Shown: positions 1 to 12,345, counted from the first letter of the stretch. The stretch: DNA of 64,000 nucleotides from Manihot esculenta (GCF_001659605.2 NC_035170.2:20909190-20973189); one strand, 5' to 3'. Numbers and translations: made by a program. Notes: a model not told the origin generated them from the letters alone.

Positions 1-618
1 CGACCTCTTCAGTCATTTCTTTAATTAAAGAAAAAAAAAAACCATGTTGTGTAATAAGAAAATAATTTTTTTTAAATTAATTTTATAGTCTCCTTTGGTG
101 TTAAGAGTGTTACATTGATTCTGATTAATCTAGAAATGAGTTGCTGTCAGATTCAAATGAGAAAATTATCTCAACAGAATATTTTTTATTTATAAAATTT
201 AAACTCATAATTTTAATTAAAGAGCATGTTGTTCGTTCTACTGTACCTAACCAGGTTGACAAAAAATCTTCTTTTGATGGAGATGTTTTTATGGATATTT
301 TGTTTTTCTCTCTTCATTATTTTATTTAAATACACTTCGTTACTAAATTAAATTACATCTTATCGTTTTATATTTTTTTTATAAAAATATATTAATCTTA
401 TTTATTATAAAATTATATGAAATCAATTAAAGTATACACATATTTTAAATAATAATTATAATTGATGTAATCGAAATAAAGTTGTGCTATGATTGCTCAA
501 TTCTGTAAGAAAGAGAATGTGAGATGGTTGGCGTTTACGGTAGTCATTCTGATATTTAAGTCAGTAAACTGCAGAATAAGGCGAGTATAAGAAATTAGTT
601 AGAATTCAATAATAGTTA
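1..618. other. AT-rich non-coding DNA
   Basis: Strongly AT-rich sequence with poly-A and poly-T runs. The only reading frames are short, start at non-ATG codons and show no recognisable motif. I see no gene here. Confidence 0.6.
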
Positions 619-999
619 TGTAAGAGAATGCGTACTTTTGTCTCTGTGATAATTAGTTTTTATACTGTAAGAAAATGGAGTTAATTATAATATTTTCTAA
701 AAATTCGGCTGGTGCTAGTTAATTGATAGAAAATCCCATCGGTTAATTGATCGGGTTTCCGTGATTATAGATGTGCATTACACAACAATCGGGGTCCTGT
801 GCTTGCTAACGGTAATATTATGTGAAGACTTTATCTATTTAGGAGATGGTGAGTTTTAATGAAGAATCGAGTGCTTACGGTGTTCCGGTCTTCCTTTCCA
901 CGGGTGAAACTACATATCGGCTTATCAGACCCTTACCACGTAGGCCTGTCTTATGATGACAACTCATGACTTACTTTGGGCGATTGTTGTATTACATCA
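619..999. repeat. ~380-bp LTR-like dispersed repeat, copy 1
   Basis: This segment runs from TGTAAG to TACATCA and is clearly similar, by eye, to 5792-6158 and 8516-8900. Shared blocks include TCTAAAAATTCGGCTGGTGC, GCTAACGGTAA and AATCGAGTGCTTACGGTGT. TG...CA ends and the size suggest a solo LTR, but I could not find a convincing target-site duplication, and similarity continues a few bases upstream of the TG. It is more diverged from the other two copies than they are from each other. Confidence 0.5.
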
Positions 1000-1795
1000 G
1001 AGATCCCACACAGATCTTCGATTCTTTAAATTCGAAGGTGACGATTCCTGGACATAGAGCGAAAGCACCCTGATCAATGACATCCCTCCTATACTAACTA
1101 AGGACATAGAATTCTTTCACAACCGATACTGTGTCTCTTAAGAAATCTTCTGAGTTTATGCTCTATCTCTGAGCGTTTGTGTGGATGACTAGACCCATAC
1201 GGAGGATACATCATGGTCTATGAAGAGCAACTGAAGGCAGGTCTTCATGATAGTGTGATAGTGATGGAGAAACATGCTATCTAGCTCTGTATATTGGCTG
1301 AGAACTGCAATCAGCTTAACTATATTAAACTTGTGAAATGGCTTTATGCTGGCCATGGTGTTGGCCTCTCTACCTCTCTAATAGTTCCCAGTGCCAAGAC
1401 TTTTGGGGAGTAGGTTAGATTGTGCAAGATTACTTCTGAGGGCAAGGCCAGGAAGGTAGTTGGAGAAGCAATTCCCTTCTGAAGTCTTTACCTGGACAGA
1501 CGATGTCTTTTCGAAGTAGAAGGGGGATGAGGACAAGCAAGAGGAAGATGGACAAATTGAGAAAAATTCCACCAACTGAGCCTTAGTAGATAATATAATA
1601 GATGTAGAAAATACAGATGAAATAGAGACTCAGGAGGAGGAAATTGCAGACACCCCTTCTCCCATATAATCTTTTGTAATTTTTAATGTCATTATTTTCA
1701 CTAGGTGTTTACATATTTCATACTTGTCCCAAACCCTCATCCGACCATTGCCAATAAAGATTTAAAATAATTTCTTTAAAAAAATTTTGTTAATA
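1000..1795 (+). other. Unassigned stretch with a degenerate reading-frame relic
   Basis: No intact gene. On the + strand a frame with several stops can be followed through about 1200-1671, ending in an acidic tail (residues EIETQEEEIADTPSPI then a stop at about 1669). It may be a decayed coding piece of a mobile element, but I do not recognise the family. The remainder is unannotated sequence. Confidence 0.25.
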
Positions 1796-2375
1796 GGGTT
1801 AACACCCGACCAAGCACGTAGCATCCTCTGCCTTTTTTGTCATAAGATAACTTTAAACTTTTCAATGGGACTTACCCCCTCATCTTGTGATGCGCCTGGC
1901 GGATACTTGTCTCATGGCTCATGGAATAAATAACTTGAAAAAATAATAAACTAAACTTAACACTCAGTTATGATAATGTTTTAAAGGATTTTATTTATTG
2001 GGACTGACACCCGTTCATTATCCTAGCGTCGCTTTTTTGGTAGAAACTTAACTTAGTCTTTTGGGATTAACGCCCGAAGACTCGCCTGGCGGTTATCCAC
2101 CTTATAACCTGGACATAAAAATGCTTCAAACTTTTTGTGAAATGGGACTATCATCCAGTCGTATAGCCTAGCAGACACTCACCTTGTTGTCCAGGCATAC
2201 AATGCCTTAAACTTTCTATGAAGCGGGATCAACACTCCATCATGTGGCCTGACGAATACCCACCTTATAGCCTGGGTATACAATGCCTTAGAAACTTTTT
2301 AAAAAGCGAACTAACGCCTGGTCATGTGGCCTGGTGGATACCCCGCCTTATGGCCTGGGCATACAAAAAACTTTT
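1796..2375 (+). repeat. Imperfect tandem array, 81-83-bp unit
   Basis: Seven diverged units begin with GGG(A/T)-TTAAC-CCC-like starts near 1796, 1867, 1999, 2063, 2144, 2225 and 2308. The last three are best kept, with starts 81 and 83 bp apart. Each unit carries a GCCTGG-GGATA-CACCTTAT-GCCTGG-CATACAATGCC theme. The period is not a multiple of three and the frames are broken, so I do not read this as coding. The array stops exactly where recognisable copia pol begins. Confidence 0.7.
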
Positions 2376-5300
2376 TGTATCCTCTAACTCCTTTATCACT
2401 GCAATTGCTAAGTCAGGTAACTTTACTGTATGTCTTGTATCTTCATCCTCCAAATAGGTTATTGATTCTGGTGCTACCGATCATATATCAGGTAATTCTA
2501 CCCTTTTGTCCAATCTTAAGTCTCATGCATCATCTTCTTATGTTACTCTTGCTGATAGCACTAAATCTTCTATCATAGATTCTGAAAATGCCAACTTAAC
2601 CCCTTCTCTTTCTGTATCCTCTGTATTATGTCTTCCTAAATTCTCCTTTAATTTGCTTTCTGTTAGTAAACTCACTCGTGCACTAAATAGTTGTGTCTCG
2701 TTCTTTCATGATCATTGTGTTTTTCAGGATATTTCGACAAAGTAGATTATTGGTAGAGAGCATGAATCGGAGGGTCTTTACATCTTAGATCAGCAACTAC
2801 CTAGATCTCTTACATGTTCCACGAGTTTAACACCTTTTGATGTTCATTATCGTTTGGGGCACCCTTTTCTCTCAGCTTTGAAGAAGTTATGTCTACAGTT
2901 TCACTCTTTGTCTATTTTAGATTGTGAGTCTTGTCAATTTGCCAATCATCATCGTTTACCTATAGCGTCTCGAGTCAATAAACGTGCTTTGTCCTCCTTT
3001 CAGTTAGTACATTCAGATGTTTAGGGTCCTTGTCCTATTATGTCTAAATCTGGCTTTAAGTACTTTGTTATTTTTGTTGATGATTTCTCTCGCACTACTT
3101 GGTTATTTTTAATAAAGATTATTTTTAATAAAGAGTCGTTCAAAATTATTCTCTATCTTTTATGCCTTTTATACTGAAATCCAAACTCAATTCAATATTT
3201 TCATTTGAATATTGCAAAGTGCTAATACTAAAGAGTATCTTTCTGAGGAATTTCAATCTTATTTTTTATAAAGAGGGATTTTTCATAAGTCTTCCTGTGT
3301 TGACACTCCTTCACAGACTGGAGTTGCCGAAAGGAAAAATCGACATCTCCTTGAAGTAGTCAGAGCTCTCTTATTCCGAATGAAAGTACTTAAATGCTTT
3401 TGTGTTGATACTGTATCCACTGCTTGTTTTTTAATCAATCGCATGCCCTCCTCTATCCTTCATGGTGATATTGCTTATAACATTTTGTTTCTCATTAAAT
3501 CTTTGTTTCCTATGAGCCACATATGTTTGGTTGTACTTGTTTTATTCGTGATGTTCGTCCATAGATTACTAAATTGGATCCCAAATCACTCAAATGTGTC
3601 TTTATTAGCTACTCTTGACTTCAAAAAAATCATTGTTTTTCTCTTGATCTTAATCGGTACCTTGTGTCTACTGATGTAATATTATTTTAGTCCACACCAT
3701 TCCTTCTACCATCATCTATTTATGACTCCCATGGGAAAGAAGATGACCTCTTGTTATACACTATTCGCTCTCTGTCTCCTCATACACTTCCTGCACCTTC
3801 CGCTCATGTGCCAGGTCGCCCTCCCACTTTTTATGTTTATTCTAGACACTTAGAGGACTCTAACTCTGCTCTGCTACTAGCTTCTTCATCGATAGCTGCT
3901 CCCACCGATCCTTCACCGTCTGATTTGGATTTGCCCATTGCTCTTCGCAAAGGTAAACGTACTTGCACTCATCCTATTTCGTCTTTTATCTTTTATGGTC
4001 AATTATCCTCTTCTTCTTGTTGTTTTTCCACTACTTTAGATTCTATTTCAGTCCCCAAAACTATTATTGAGGTTTTATCACATCCTGGTTGGTGTGCTGC
4101 AACAGAAGAAGAAATGATGGCCCTAGACACTAATGGTACTTGGGATTTGGTGTCCTTACCCCTAGGAAAGCGGGATATTAGGTGTAAATGGGTGTTTGCA
4201 GTGAAAGTAAACTCTAATGGATCTGTTGCTCATCTCAAGGCCCGTTTAGTGGCCAAAGATTATACTCAAACTTATGGAGTTGACTATTCTGATACATTCT
4301 CTCCAGTTGCCAAACTCGCATCTGTTCGATTGTTTATTTCCTTAGTAGCTATACATGATTGGCCTTTGCATCAACTGGATATTAAAAATACTTTTCTCCA
4401 TGGTGACCTTCAGAAAGAGGTTTATATTGAGCAACCACTTAGTTTTGTTGCTCAAGGAGAGTTAGGAAAGATTTATAGACTTCAAAAATCCCTCTATGGC
4501 TTGAAATAGAGTCCTCGGGCATAGTTTGGCAGGTTTAGTGAGGTGGTCCAACGGTTTCGAATGACGATGAGTAAGTGTGATCACTCAGTGTTTTATAAAA
4601 ATTCTGATAGTGAAGTAATTTTTCTTATAGTATATGTGGATGATATTGTTATCACATGAAATAACATTGCTGGCATTACATCCCTAAAAGAATTTCTCAA
4701 AATACAGTTTCATATAAAGGATTTGGACTTGTTGAAATATTTTTTCGGCATCAAAGTTATGTGGTGGAAGAAAGACATTTTCTTATCTTAAAGAAAATAT
4801 GTTCTTGATTTGTTGGCAGAAATAGAAAATTTCAGTGCTAAGCTTTGTAATGCACCAATGACCCTTAATCTTCAACTTACCACAGAAGACATTGAGCCAT
4901 TTGCAGATCCTGAAATGTATAGAAGATTAGTTGGCAAGCTGAATTATTTGATGGTGACTCGTCCTGATATTGCATATTTAGTGAGTGTGGTAAGTCAGTT
5001 TATGTCCTCTCCTACCGTTGCTCAGTGGGATGCTATATTCTTTGTTACTTGAAAGGGGTCCCAGGATGAGACCTCTTCTATGGTAACCATAGGCACTCAA
5101 ATATTGAATGCTTTTCTGATGTTAACTGAACAAGCTCGAAGGTTGATAAGAGGTCAACCACTGGGTATTGTGGTTTTCTGAGAGGTAACATGGTCTCATT
5201 GAAAAGTAAAAAGTAAAATGTGGTCTCTCGTTCTAGTGTTGAATCTGAATATCGAGCCATGGCACAAGTCGTATGTGAAATCTTGTGGGTACGTTAACTG

Positions 5301-5560
5301 TTGGAAGAGATTGGGTTCACAAATTCAGTACCTGCTAAGTTTTGGTGTAATAATCAAGCAGCTATCCACATTGCCTCCAATTCAATATTTTATAAGAGGA
5401 CTAAACACATCGAGATTGACTGTCATTTTGTTCGTGAAAAAGTTCAACAAAAGATAATATCAACAGGAGACATCTGAATTAGAGAACAACTAGGAGATGT
5501 TTTCACTAAAACTCTAAATGGAACTCGAGTTAATTATATATGTAATAAGTTTGACATGAT
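2371..5560 (+). pseudogene. Decayed Ty1/copia pol polyprotein, copy 1
   Basis: In order I see: the aspartic protease motif DSGATDHISG at about 2464; a gag-pre-integrase stretch (HYRLGHP, about 2848); integrase core pieces (HSDV, FVIFVDDFSRTTW at 3064) and the integrase end motif GVAERKNRHLLEV near 3322; then reverse transcriptase ([37 protein letters not shown] at 4490, YVDDI at 4636); then copia-type RNase H ending near 5530. Order PR-IN-RT-RNH is diagnostic of copia. It carries many in-frame stops and frameshifts and cannot encode a product. The gag region is absent: the array at 1796-2375 stands in its place. Confidence 0.9.
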
Positions 5561-5589
5561 TAACATATATGCTCCAACTTGAGGTGGAG

Positions 5590-5791
5590 TGTTATAAGTT
5601 ATAGGAAGTAAATATGTTAATATAGGAAATAAATATTGATAGATGTGTGAGTTGCTTAATTTTAAGAATTGCATGATGATAAGCTTGATTTCCTTTCCTT
5701 TCTAAATATGGCCTCTCATGTATAAATATGTTGTAATATCTATTGTAATATACAACACATATTCTATTTCTATAGAACTCAAGAGTAGTTA
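5590..5791 (+). mobile_element. Copia 3' LTR remnant, copy 1
   Basis: Immediately after the purine-rich ACTTGAGGTGGAG tract that follows RNase H, sequence starts TGTTATAAG, as expected for a copia LTR. It contains a TATA-like TATAAATATG at about 5720. The far end is unclear because it merges into the ~380-bp repeat. No matching 5' LTR is seen upstream of the pol remnant. Confidence 0.6.
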
Positions 5792-6158
5792 TGTAACATA
5801 ATATGTACCTTTGTCTCTCTGATCATTAGCTTTTATACGGTAAGAAGATGTGGCATTTCCTAAAAATTCGGCTGGTGCCTGCTAATTGATAGGAGATCTC
5901 ACCAGCTAATTGATCGGGGGTCCTGTGATTACAAGCGTAATGGAGATCTGTTGGATTGTACTTGCTAACGGTAACATTATGTGAAGACTCAATCTATATA
6001 GAAGAGGGCGAGTCTTGATGAAAAATCGAGTGCTTACGGTGTCCGGATCTTTTTTTCTACAAGTGTAACCGCGTATCGGCTTATCAAACTCTTGTCACGT
6101 AATTCCATCTAATAGTCACAATTCATGACTTATTTTAAACGATTATTGTGTTTCATCA
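5792..6158. repeat. ~380-bp LTR-like dispersed repeat, copy 2
   Basis: Runs TGTAAC to TTTCATCA and matches 619-999. It lies in duplication unit 1 directly behind the copia LTR remnant, so it may be a separate solo LTR inserted there or the rest of a longer copia LTR. Confidence 0.5.
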
Positions 6159-6426
6159 ATAATAATCACATAAAGTTATATTTTAAAGTAAAGACTAATA
6201 TGCGTGAATCAATAAAAACAAAAAATATAAGGTTAGATATTTGAATTTTAATTAGAGATTTGAAATTTATTCATGATGTTCGTCCATAGATTATTAAATT
6301 GGATTCCAAATCACTCAAATGTGTCTTTATTGGCTACTCTTGACTTCAAAAAAACATTATTTTTCTCTTGATCTTAATCGGTACCTTGTGTCTGCTGATG
6401 TAACATTCTTTTAGTCCACACCATTC

Positions 6427-8250
6427 CTTCTACCATCATCTATTTATGACACCCATGGGAAGGAAGATGACCTCTTGTTATACACTATTCGCTCTCTGTC
6501 TCCTCATACGCTTCCTGCACCTTCCGCTCATATACCAGGTCACCCTCCCATTTTTCATGTTTATTCTAGACTCTTAGAGGACTCTGACTCTGCTTTGCTA
6601 TCAGTTTCTTCATCGACAGCTGCTCCCACCGATCCTTCCCCGTCTGATTTGGATTTGTCCATTGCTCTTCGTAAAGGTAAACGTACTTGCACTCATCCTA
6701 TTTCGTCTTTTATCTTTTATGGTCAATTATCCTCTTCTTTTTGTTGTTTTTCCACTACTTTAGATTCTATTTCAGTTCCCAAAACTATTATTGAGGTTTT
6801 ATCACATCCTGGTTGCTGTGCTGCAACAGAAGAAGAAATGATGACCCTAGACACTAATGGTACTTAGGAGTTAGTGTCCTTGTCCCTAGGAAAGCGGGTT
6901 ATTGGGTGTAAATGGGTGTTTGCAGTAAAAGTAAACTCTAATGGATCTGTTGCTTGCCTCAAGGCCCGTTTAGTGGCCAAAGGTTATACTCAAACTTATA
7001 GAATTGACTATTCTGATACATTCTCTCCAGTTGCCAAGCTCACATCTGTTCGATTGTTTATTTCCTTGGCAACTATACATGATTGACCTTTATATCAACT
7101 GGATATTAAAAATGCTTTTCTCCATGGTGACCTTCAGGAAGAGGTTTATATTGAGCAACCACCTGGTTTTGTTGCTCAAGGAGAGTTAGGAAAGATTTGT
7201 AGACTTCAAAAATCTCTCTATGGCTTGAAACAGAGTCCTCGGGCATGGTTTGGCAGGTTTAGTGAGGTGGTCCAACAGTTTTGAATGAAGATGAGTAAGT
7301 GCGATCACTCAGTGTTTTATAGAAATTCTGATAGTGAAGTAATTTTGCTTATAGTATAAGTGGATGATATTGTTGTCACATGAAATAACGTTGCTGGCAT
7401 TACATCCCTAAAAGAATTTCTCAAAATACAGTTTCATATAAAGGATTTGGACTTGTTGAAATATTTTTTTGGCATCAAAGTTATGCGGTATAATAAAGGC
7501 ATTTTATTATCTCAAAGAAAATATGTTCTTGATTTGTTGGTAGAAATAAAAAATTTGGATGCTAAGCTTTGTAATACACCAATGACCCTTAATCTTCAAC
7601 TTACCACAGAAGATAGTGAGCCATTTGCAGATCCTAAAATGTATAGAAGATTAGTTAGCAAGCTGAATTATTTGATGGTGACTTGTCCTGATATTACATA
7701 TTCAGTGAGTGTGGTAAGTCAGTTTATGTCCTCTCCTACCGTTGCTCAGTGGGATGCTATATTCTTTGTTACTTGAAAAGGGTCCCAGGATGAGGCCTCT
7801 TCTATGGTAACCATAGGCACTCAAATATTGAATGCTTTTCTGATGTTAATTGAACAAGCTCGAAGGTTGATAGGAGATCAACCATTGGGTGTTGTATTTT
7901 TCTGGGAGGTAACATGGTCTCATTGAAAAATAAAAAGTAAAGCGTGGTCTCTCGTTCTAGTGCTGAATCTGAATATCGAGCCATGGCACAAGTCGTATGT
8001 GAAATCTTGTGGGTACGTTAACTGTTGGAAGAGATTGGGTTCACAAATTCAGTACCTACTAAATTGTGGTGTGATAATCAAGCAGCTATTCACATTGCCT
8101 CCAATTCTATATTTTATAAGAGGACTAAACACATCGAGATTGACTGTCATTTTGTTCGTGAGAAAGTTCAACAAAAGATAATCTCAACAGGAGATATCTA
8201 AATTAGAGAACAAGTAGGAGATATCTTCACTAAAACTCTAAATGGAACTT
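6427..8250 (+). pseudogene. Decayed copia RT-RNase H, duplicated copy 2
   Basis: Second copy of the 3' part of the copia pol. Readable blocks include [13 protein letters not shown] (about 6911), [13 protein letters not shown] (about 7217), KYFFGIKVM (about 7458) and the RNase H end near 8240. The catalytic YVDD box is broken by TAA at about 7357, and there are further stops and frameshifts. Some sites decayed in copy 1 are kept here (for example KQSPRAW), which shows independent decay after duplication. Confidence 0.85.
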
Positions 8251-8313
8251 GAGTTAATTATATATGTAATAAGTTTGACATGATTAACATCTATACTCCA
8301 ACTTGAGGTGGAG

Positions 8314-8515
8314 TGTTATAAGTTATAGGAAATAAATATGTTAATATAGGAAATAAATATTGATAGATGTGTGAGTTGCTTAATCTTAAGAATTGCATAA
8401 TGATAAGCTTGATTTCCTTTCCTTTCTAAATACAACCTCTCATGTATAAATATGTTATAATCTCTATTATAATATACAACAAATATTCTATTTCTATAGA
8501 ACTCAAGAATAGTTA
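8314..8515 (+). mobile_element. Copia 3' LTR remnant, copy 2
   Basis: Duplicate of 5590-5791 in unit 2, again starting TGTTATAAG after ACTTGAGGTGGAG. Confidence 0.55.
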
Positions 8516-8900
8516 TGTAACATAATATGTAGCTTTATCTTTGTGATCATTAGCTTTTATACGGTAAGAAGATATACCATTTCCTAAAAATTCGGTTGGT
8601 ACCGGCTAATTGATAGGAGATCTCACTAGCTAATTGATCGGGGGTCCTGTGATTACAAGCGTAATGAAGATCTGTTGGATTGTACTTGCTAACAGTAACA
8701 TTATGTGAAGACTCAATCTATATAGAAGACTCAATCTATATAGAAGAGGATAAATCTTGATAAAAAATCGAGTGCTTACGGTATCCGGATTTTTCTTTCT
8801 ACAAGTGTAACCGCGTATCAGCTTATCAAACTCTTGTCACGTAATTCTATTTTATAGTCACAATTTATGACTTATTTTAAATGATTATTGTGTTACATCA
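8516..8900. repeat. ~380-bp LTR-like dispersed repeat, copy 3
   Basis: Duplicate of 5792-6158 in unit 2. It carries an extra short internal duplication (GACTCAATCTATATAGAA twice near 8710-8745), which explains its greater length. Confidence 0.5.
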
Positions 8901-9008
8901 ATAATAATCACATAAAGTTATATTTTAAAGTAAAGATTAATACGCGTGAATCAATAAAAATAAAAAATATAAGATTAGATATTTGAATTTTAATTAGAGA
9001 TTTGAACT

Positions 9009-10258
9009 TTGAAATCGCTACAGTTCATCGAAATTTACCTGAATACAATTCTTGACCTAAATTTGAATTATTCTATTTGTATAAACCAATGAAGGCAGCA
9101 AGTGGTGCAAATAAAAAATAATTATATGACTTTTATGTAAATTTTAATCTTAAAATTTATACCCACATTTAATAGAAATTCATAAATTTATATTTATAGA
9201 TGGAAAATCAGGATATTTATAAATTAGTTGGATACGATTTATCTATTCTCTCATAATGGGTGAGATTCATTCTTATTAATATTAGGAATAAACATAATTT
9301 TATTTCAATAAAAAGCGATATTATATTTTAGTGCTCTTATCTCTGTATGGATGTCCTGATCCTCTACAGCTGCAACTAACAAAAAATTTTAATATTTGAA
9401 CTTTATTTATTTCAAAAAAAAATATTTTCTATAAAAATATTTTTTATATTTTTTAATATTTAAAACACATAAAAAATTAAGTTAATTAAAAATATTTTTT
9501 ATTAAAAAAATAAAATTATTTTTCACACTTTAATATATTTATTAGAACTTATATATATATTAAATTCATTAATAAATTTTAATTTTTAAATTAAAATTAA
9601 AAATTAAAAATAATTTATTTTTTAAAAAATACTTTCCTCCAAATATAATTATTTTTCACTTATATTCTCTTTGAAAATAAAAATTTCATAAAAATTTAAT
9701 TATATTAATTTTTAAAAAAATTACTATTTAATCTGTGTACGACAATAAAATTAATTATTTAATATCTCAATTTTAAAAAATATATTAAAATATCTTTACT
9801 CATTTTATTAGTTTTAACTTTAAGTGTTTAATTGATGTGTTTTTAATAAATTCATTAGTTTATCATATAGTTTTATGAAAAATATACTAATTAGACTCTA
9901 TGTATTAAGAGTATTTTAAATTTTTTTCATAATATTTAATAATTAAATTTAATGAAAAGTTTAATTAATAAATTTTAAAAATTTTAAAAATATTTTAATA
10001 TATTTTTAAAATAAAATAACTAATTAATGAATGTTTTTATAATATAGATATGAAATAGTAATTTTTTTTAATTTTTTATATTAATTATACGAAAGAATTT
10101 GATTATTTTAGTTAAAAATATTGTTCTAAAGAGAATTAAAATTATGTACAATTTTTTAAACTATGCTAACTCTGATTATGACCTTTTAGAATCATTCCAC
10201 TTCGTAGTAATCCTTTTCATCCTCACATTTCCACCCTTAAAATTCCCATTTTTCCAAA
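9009..10258. other. AT-rich spacer upstream of APS kinase
   Basis: Very AT-rich, with long A and T runs and only tiny chance frames. No gene, RNA or mobile-element motif seen. Confidence 0.6.
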
Positions 10259-10289
10259 ATCAACGGTCACTGTTCAAAGATCAACGGTC
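10259..10289 (+). promoter_or_regulatory. Direct repeat ATCAACGGTC upstream of APS kinase
   Basis: ATCAACGGTC occurs at 10259-10268 and again at 10280-10289, start to start 21 bp (two helical turns), about 60-90 bp upstream of the TATA box. CAACGG resembles a MYB-type core. Role is inferred only from position and spacing. Confidence 0.35.
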
Positions 10290-10345
10290 TCCTTTGGCTG
10301 CCGTCAGAGGCAACGTTCCTTTAACACGATCTCGACATCATTTCT

Positions 10346-10355
10346 TATTTATATA
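10346..10355 (+). promoter_or_regulatory. Probable TATA box of APS kinase
   Basis: TATTTATATA lies 108 bp before the ATG. A pyrimidine-rich leader (CTCATTCTGTAATACTTC) follows, so transcription would start near 10380-10390. Confidence 0.5.
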
Positions 10356-10463
10356 CTCCTTTCTACTCCAAAAATTAAGCTCCCAATATCACTCTTTTGC
10401 CTTTTGCATTCTCTCATTCTGTAATACTTCAATTTGATTTTGTTTGATTAATTGATTTGAGAG

Positions 10464-12345
10464 ATGAATACCGTTGGGAGTATTAAGCCACTGCCCGGAT
10501 TTGGAGGCTTGCGCGACAGCGGTTTCCCATGTAATGCGAAAGCGAGGAAAGTTTTACGAGTCAGCGCCGTGGAAGGATTGCAGCAGGCGGTGAGAGTGGA
10601 CTTTAACGGCACTGGCAATGGCAAAGCCAAGTTCAATATGCTTAAATCAAATGGATCGCCTTTGGATTCAAATTTAGCTAATGAATTTGCTGGTAATGGT
10701 AAGTAAGTTGAGAAAGAGTTTAAAATTCAATTTTCCCGCTCGTCTTTATTGAAAATGAAAATCAATTTGTGGTTAAAACTAAACAAATTTAAAAATTTAT
10801 GAACAGGGAAGAGTCATAACTCATTGTCAAAGATTGGAAATTCAACGAATATAAAGTGGCATGAATGCTCAATTGATAAAAATGATAGACAAAATTTGCT
10901 CAATCAGAAAGGCTGTGTTATATGGATCACAGGCCTCAGTGGTTCAGGTATATATTTTTTTTTTCTGTAATTTTTCCTTTTTTTTAATTTTTAATTTTTT
11001 CCTTAATGCTTATTATACTTTGAAAATAAATTTACAGGAAAGAGTACTGTGGCATGTTGCATGAGTAAAATCTTGACTCAAATGGGAAAACTGACTTACA
11101 TACTTGACGGAGACAATATCAGACATGGTCTAAATAGTGATCTTAGTTTTAAAGCACAAGATCGTGCAGAGAATATACGGAGAGTTGGTAAGCTGAAAGC
11201 ACCATTTAATGATGAAAGATACACTGTTCGCTTTTAATAGCATTCGTTTAAGATTTGTTTGGATGGGTTAAATTAATTAAAAAACTTTAAATTTTGATAT
11301 AATTGACATATAATTTATTTGTTTGATATTTATTTTAAATTTTTAAAATTTTTTTATCTAATACCCATGGAAAGAAATAAAGAATGGTATTCTACTCTAA
11401 ATCCCTTAATTATGAGTTGATGGAAATCAATAAGAGTAATACTTATTTGGTTGATCAGGGGAGGTGGCAAAGTTGTTCTCAGATGCAGGAGTGATATGCA
11501 TTGCCTGCCTAATTTCTCCATACAGAAGGGATAGAGAAGCTTGTCGTAAAATTTTGCCAAATGGAGATTTTATTGAGGTGTTCATGGATGTTCCTCTTCC
11601 ACTCTGTGAGTCCAGAGACCCTAAGGGTCTGTATAAGCTTGCTCGAGCTGGGAAGATCAAAGGTACTCTTGGGGAAATCTATACGTAATAGTACTGCTCT
11701 CTTTTTTCTTTTTTTTTTTTAAAGTTAAAAAGTCTTCTTGGCTTAAATTTGTATTTTCCTTAATGTTCTCCCTATTTTACAGGCTTTACAGGCATCGATG
11801 ATCCTTATGAGCCACCAGTAAATTGTGAGGTATTAAAAACAAAATCTATTTAGATTAACAATGCCAAATCCATTTCTCTCAATAATAATAGTTATACTAA
11901 TAATAATAAGAAAAAAAATTACTTTTTTATCCTTGAATTATATCAAAATTAATATATGTGTTTCTCTATTTTTAAATTCCAACAATTTAGTCCTTTCAAT
12001 TAATTTTATAGTAAATTACTAAAGTATCCTTAAAAGAAATACTACTTTTTCATACTCGATTATGTTCAAATTAGCACTTGTATTCCTTGATCTTTTAATT
12101 ATAAATGTTTTAATTTTCATATTTTAATTTTATTAAATTTATAAATTTTATAAATTAAAGACATTAATTGAATTTCCGGACAGGATAATGGCCACTTTTT
12201 TTTTTTTGGAGGAAGGCGGTGGACTAACTAATTGAAGCTTTTGCAGATAACATTGGAATGCAACAATGAAATCTATAGTTCCCCTTCTTCTATGGCTGAG
12301 AAAGTGATTTGTTACCTGCAAGAGAATGGCTATCTCCATGCATAA
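10464..12345 (+). CDS. APK: Adenylyl-sulfate (APS) kinase, plastid type
   Basis: Phosphorylates adenosine 5'-phosphosulfate with ATP to give PAPS, the donor for sulfotransferases. Exons: 10464-10698, 10807-10947, 11038-11187, 11459-11662, 11783-11829, 12247-12345; all introns are GT-AG. The joined frame is 876 nt, 291 residues, in the size range of plant APS kinases. Residues 1-78 are basic, rich in Ser/Asn/Gly and poorly conserved, as in a plastid transit peptide. The kinase core shows the P-loop GLSGSGKS (121-128), [10 protein letters not shown] (149-158), [35 protein letters not shown] and [12 protein letters not shown]. Cys99 and Cys132 are 33 residues apart, the same spacing as the redox-switch pair known in Arabidopsis APK1 (C86/C119), so redox control is likely conserved. 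The start is the only ATG giving a transit peptide. No stop or frameshift is seen, so this looks functional. It is alone, without gene neighbours. Confidence 0.95.

Larger units (their letters stand above)
3542..9008 (+). repeat. 2.73-kb tandem duplication (two units)
   Basis: Unit 1 is about 3542-6266 and unit 2 about 6267-9008. The offset is 2,725 bp at the left edge and about 2,742 bp at the right edge. Each unit holds the integrase end, reverse transcriptase, RNase H, the copia LTR remnant and a ~380-bp LTR-like repeat. The junction lies in a short shared TTTATTC(A/G)TGATG. Units differ by scattered substitutions and small indels, so the duplication is not recent, and both copies share many stops. 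Confidence 0.85.

Noticed and set aside
1378..1575. 65-residue minus-strand frame near the left edge
   Set aside because: No motif, and the + strand shows a better (though broken) relic across the same DNA.
10099..10437. 112-residue open frame upstream of APS kinase
   Set aside because: It overlaps the promoter and leader of APS kinase, has AT-driven composition and no recognisable motif.
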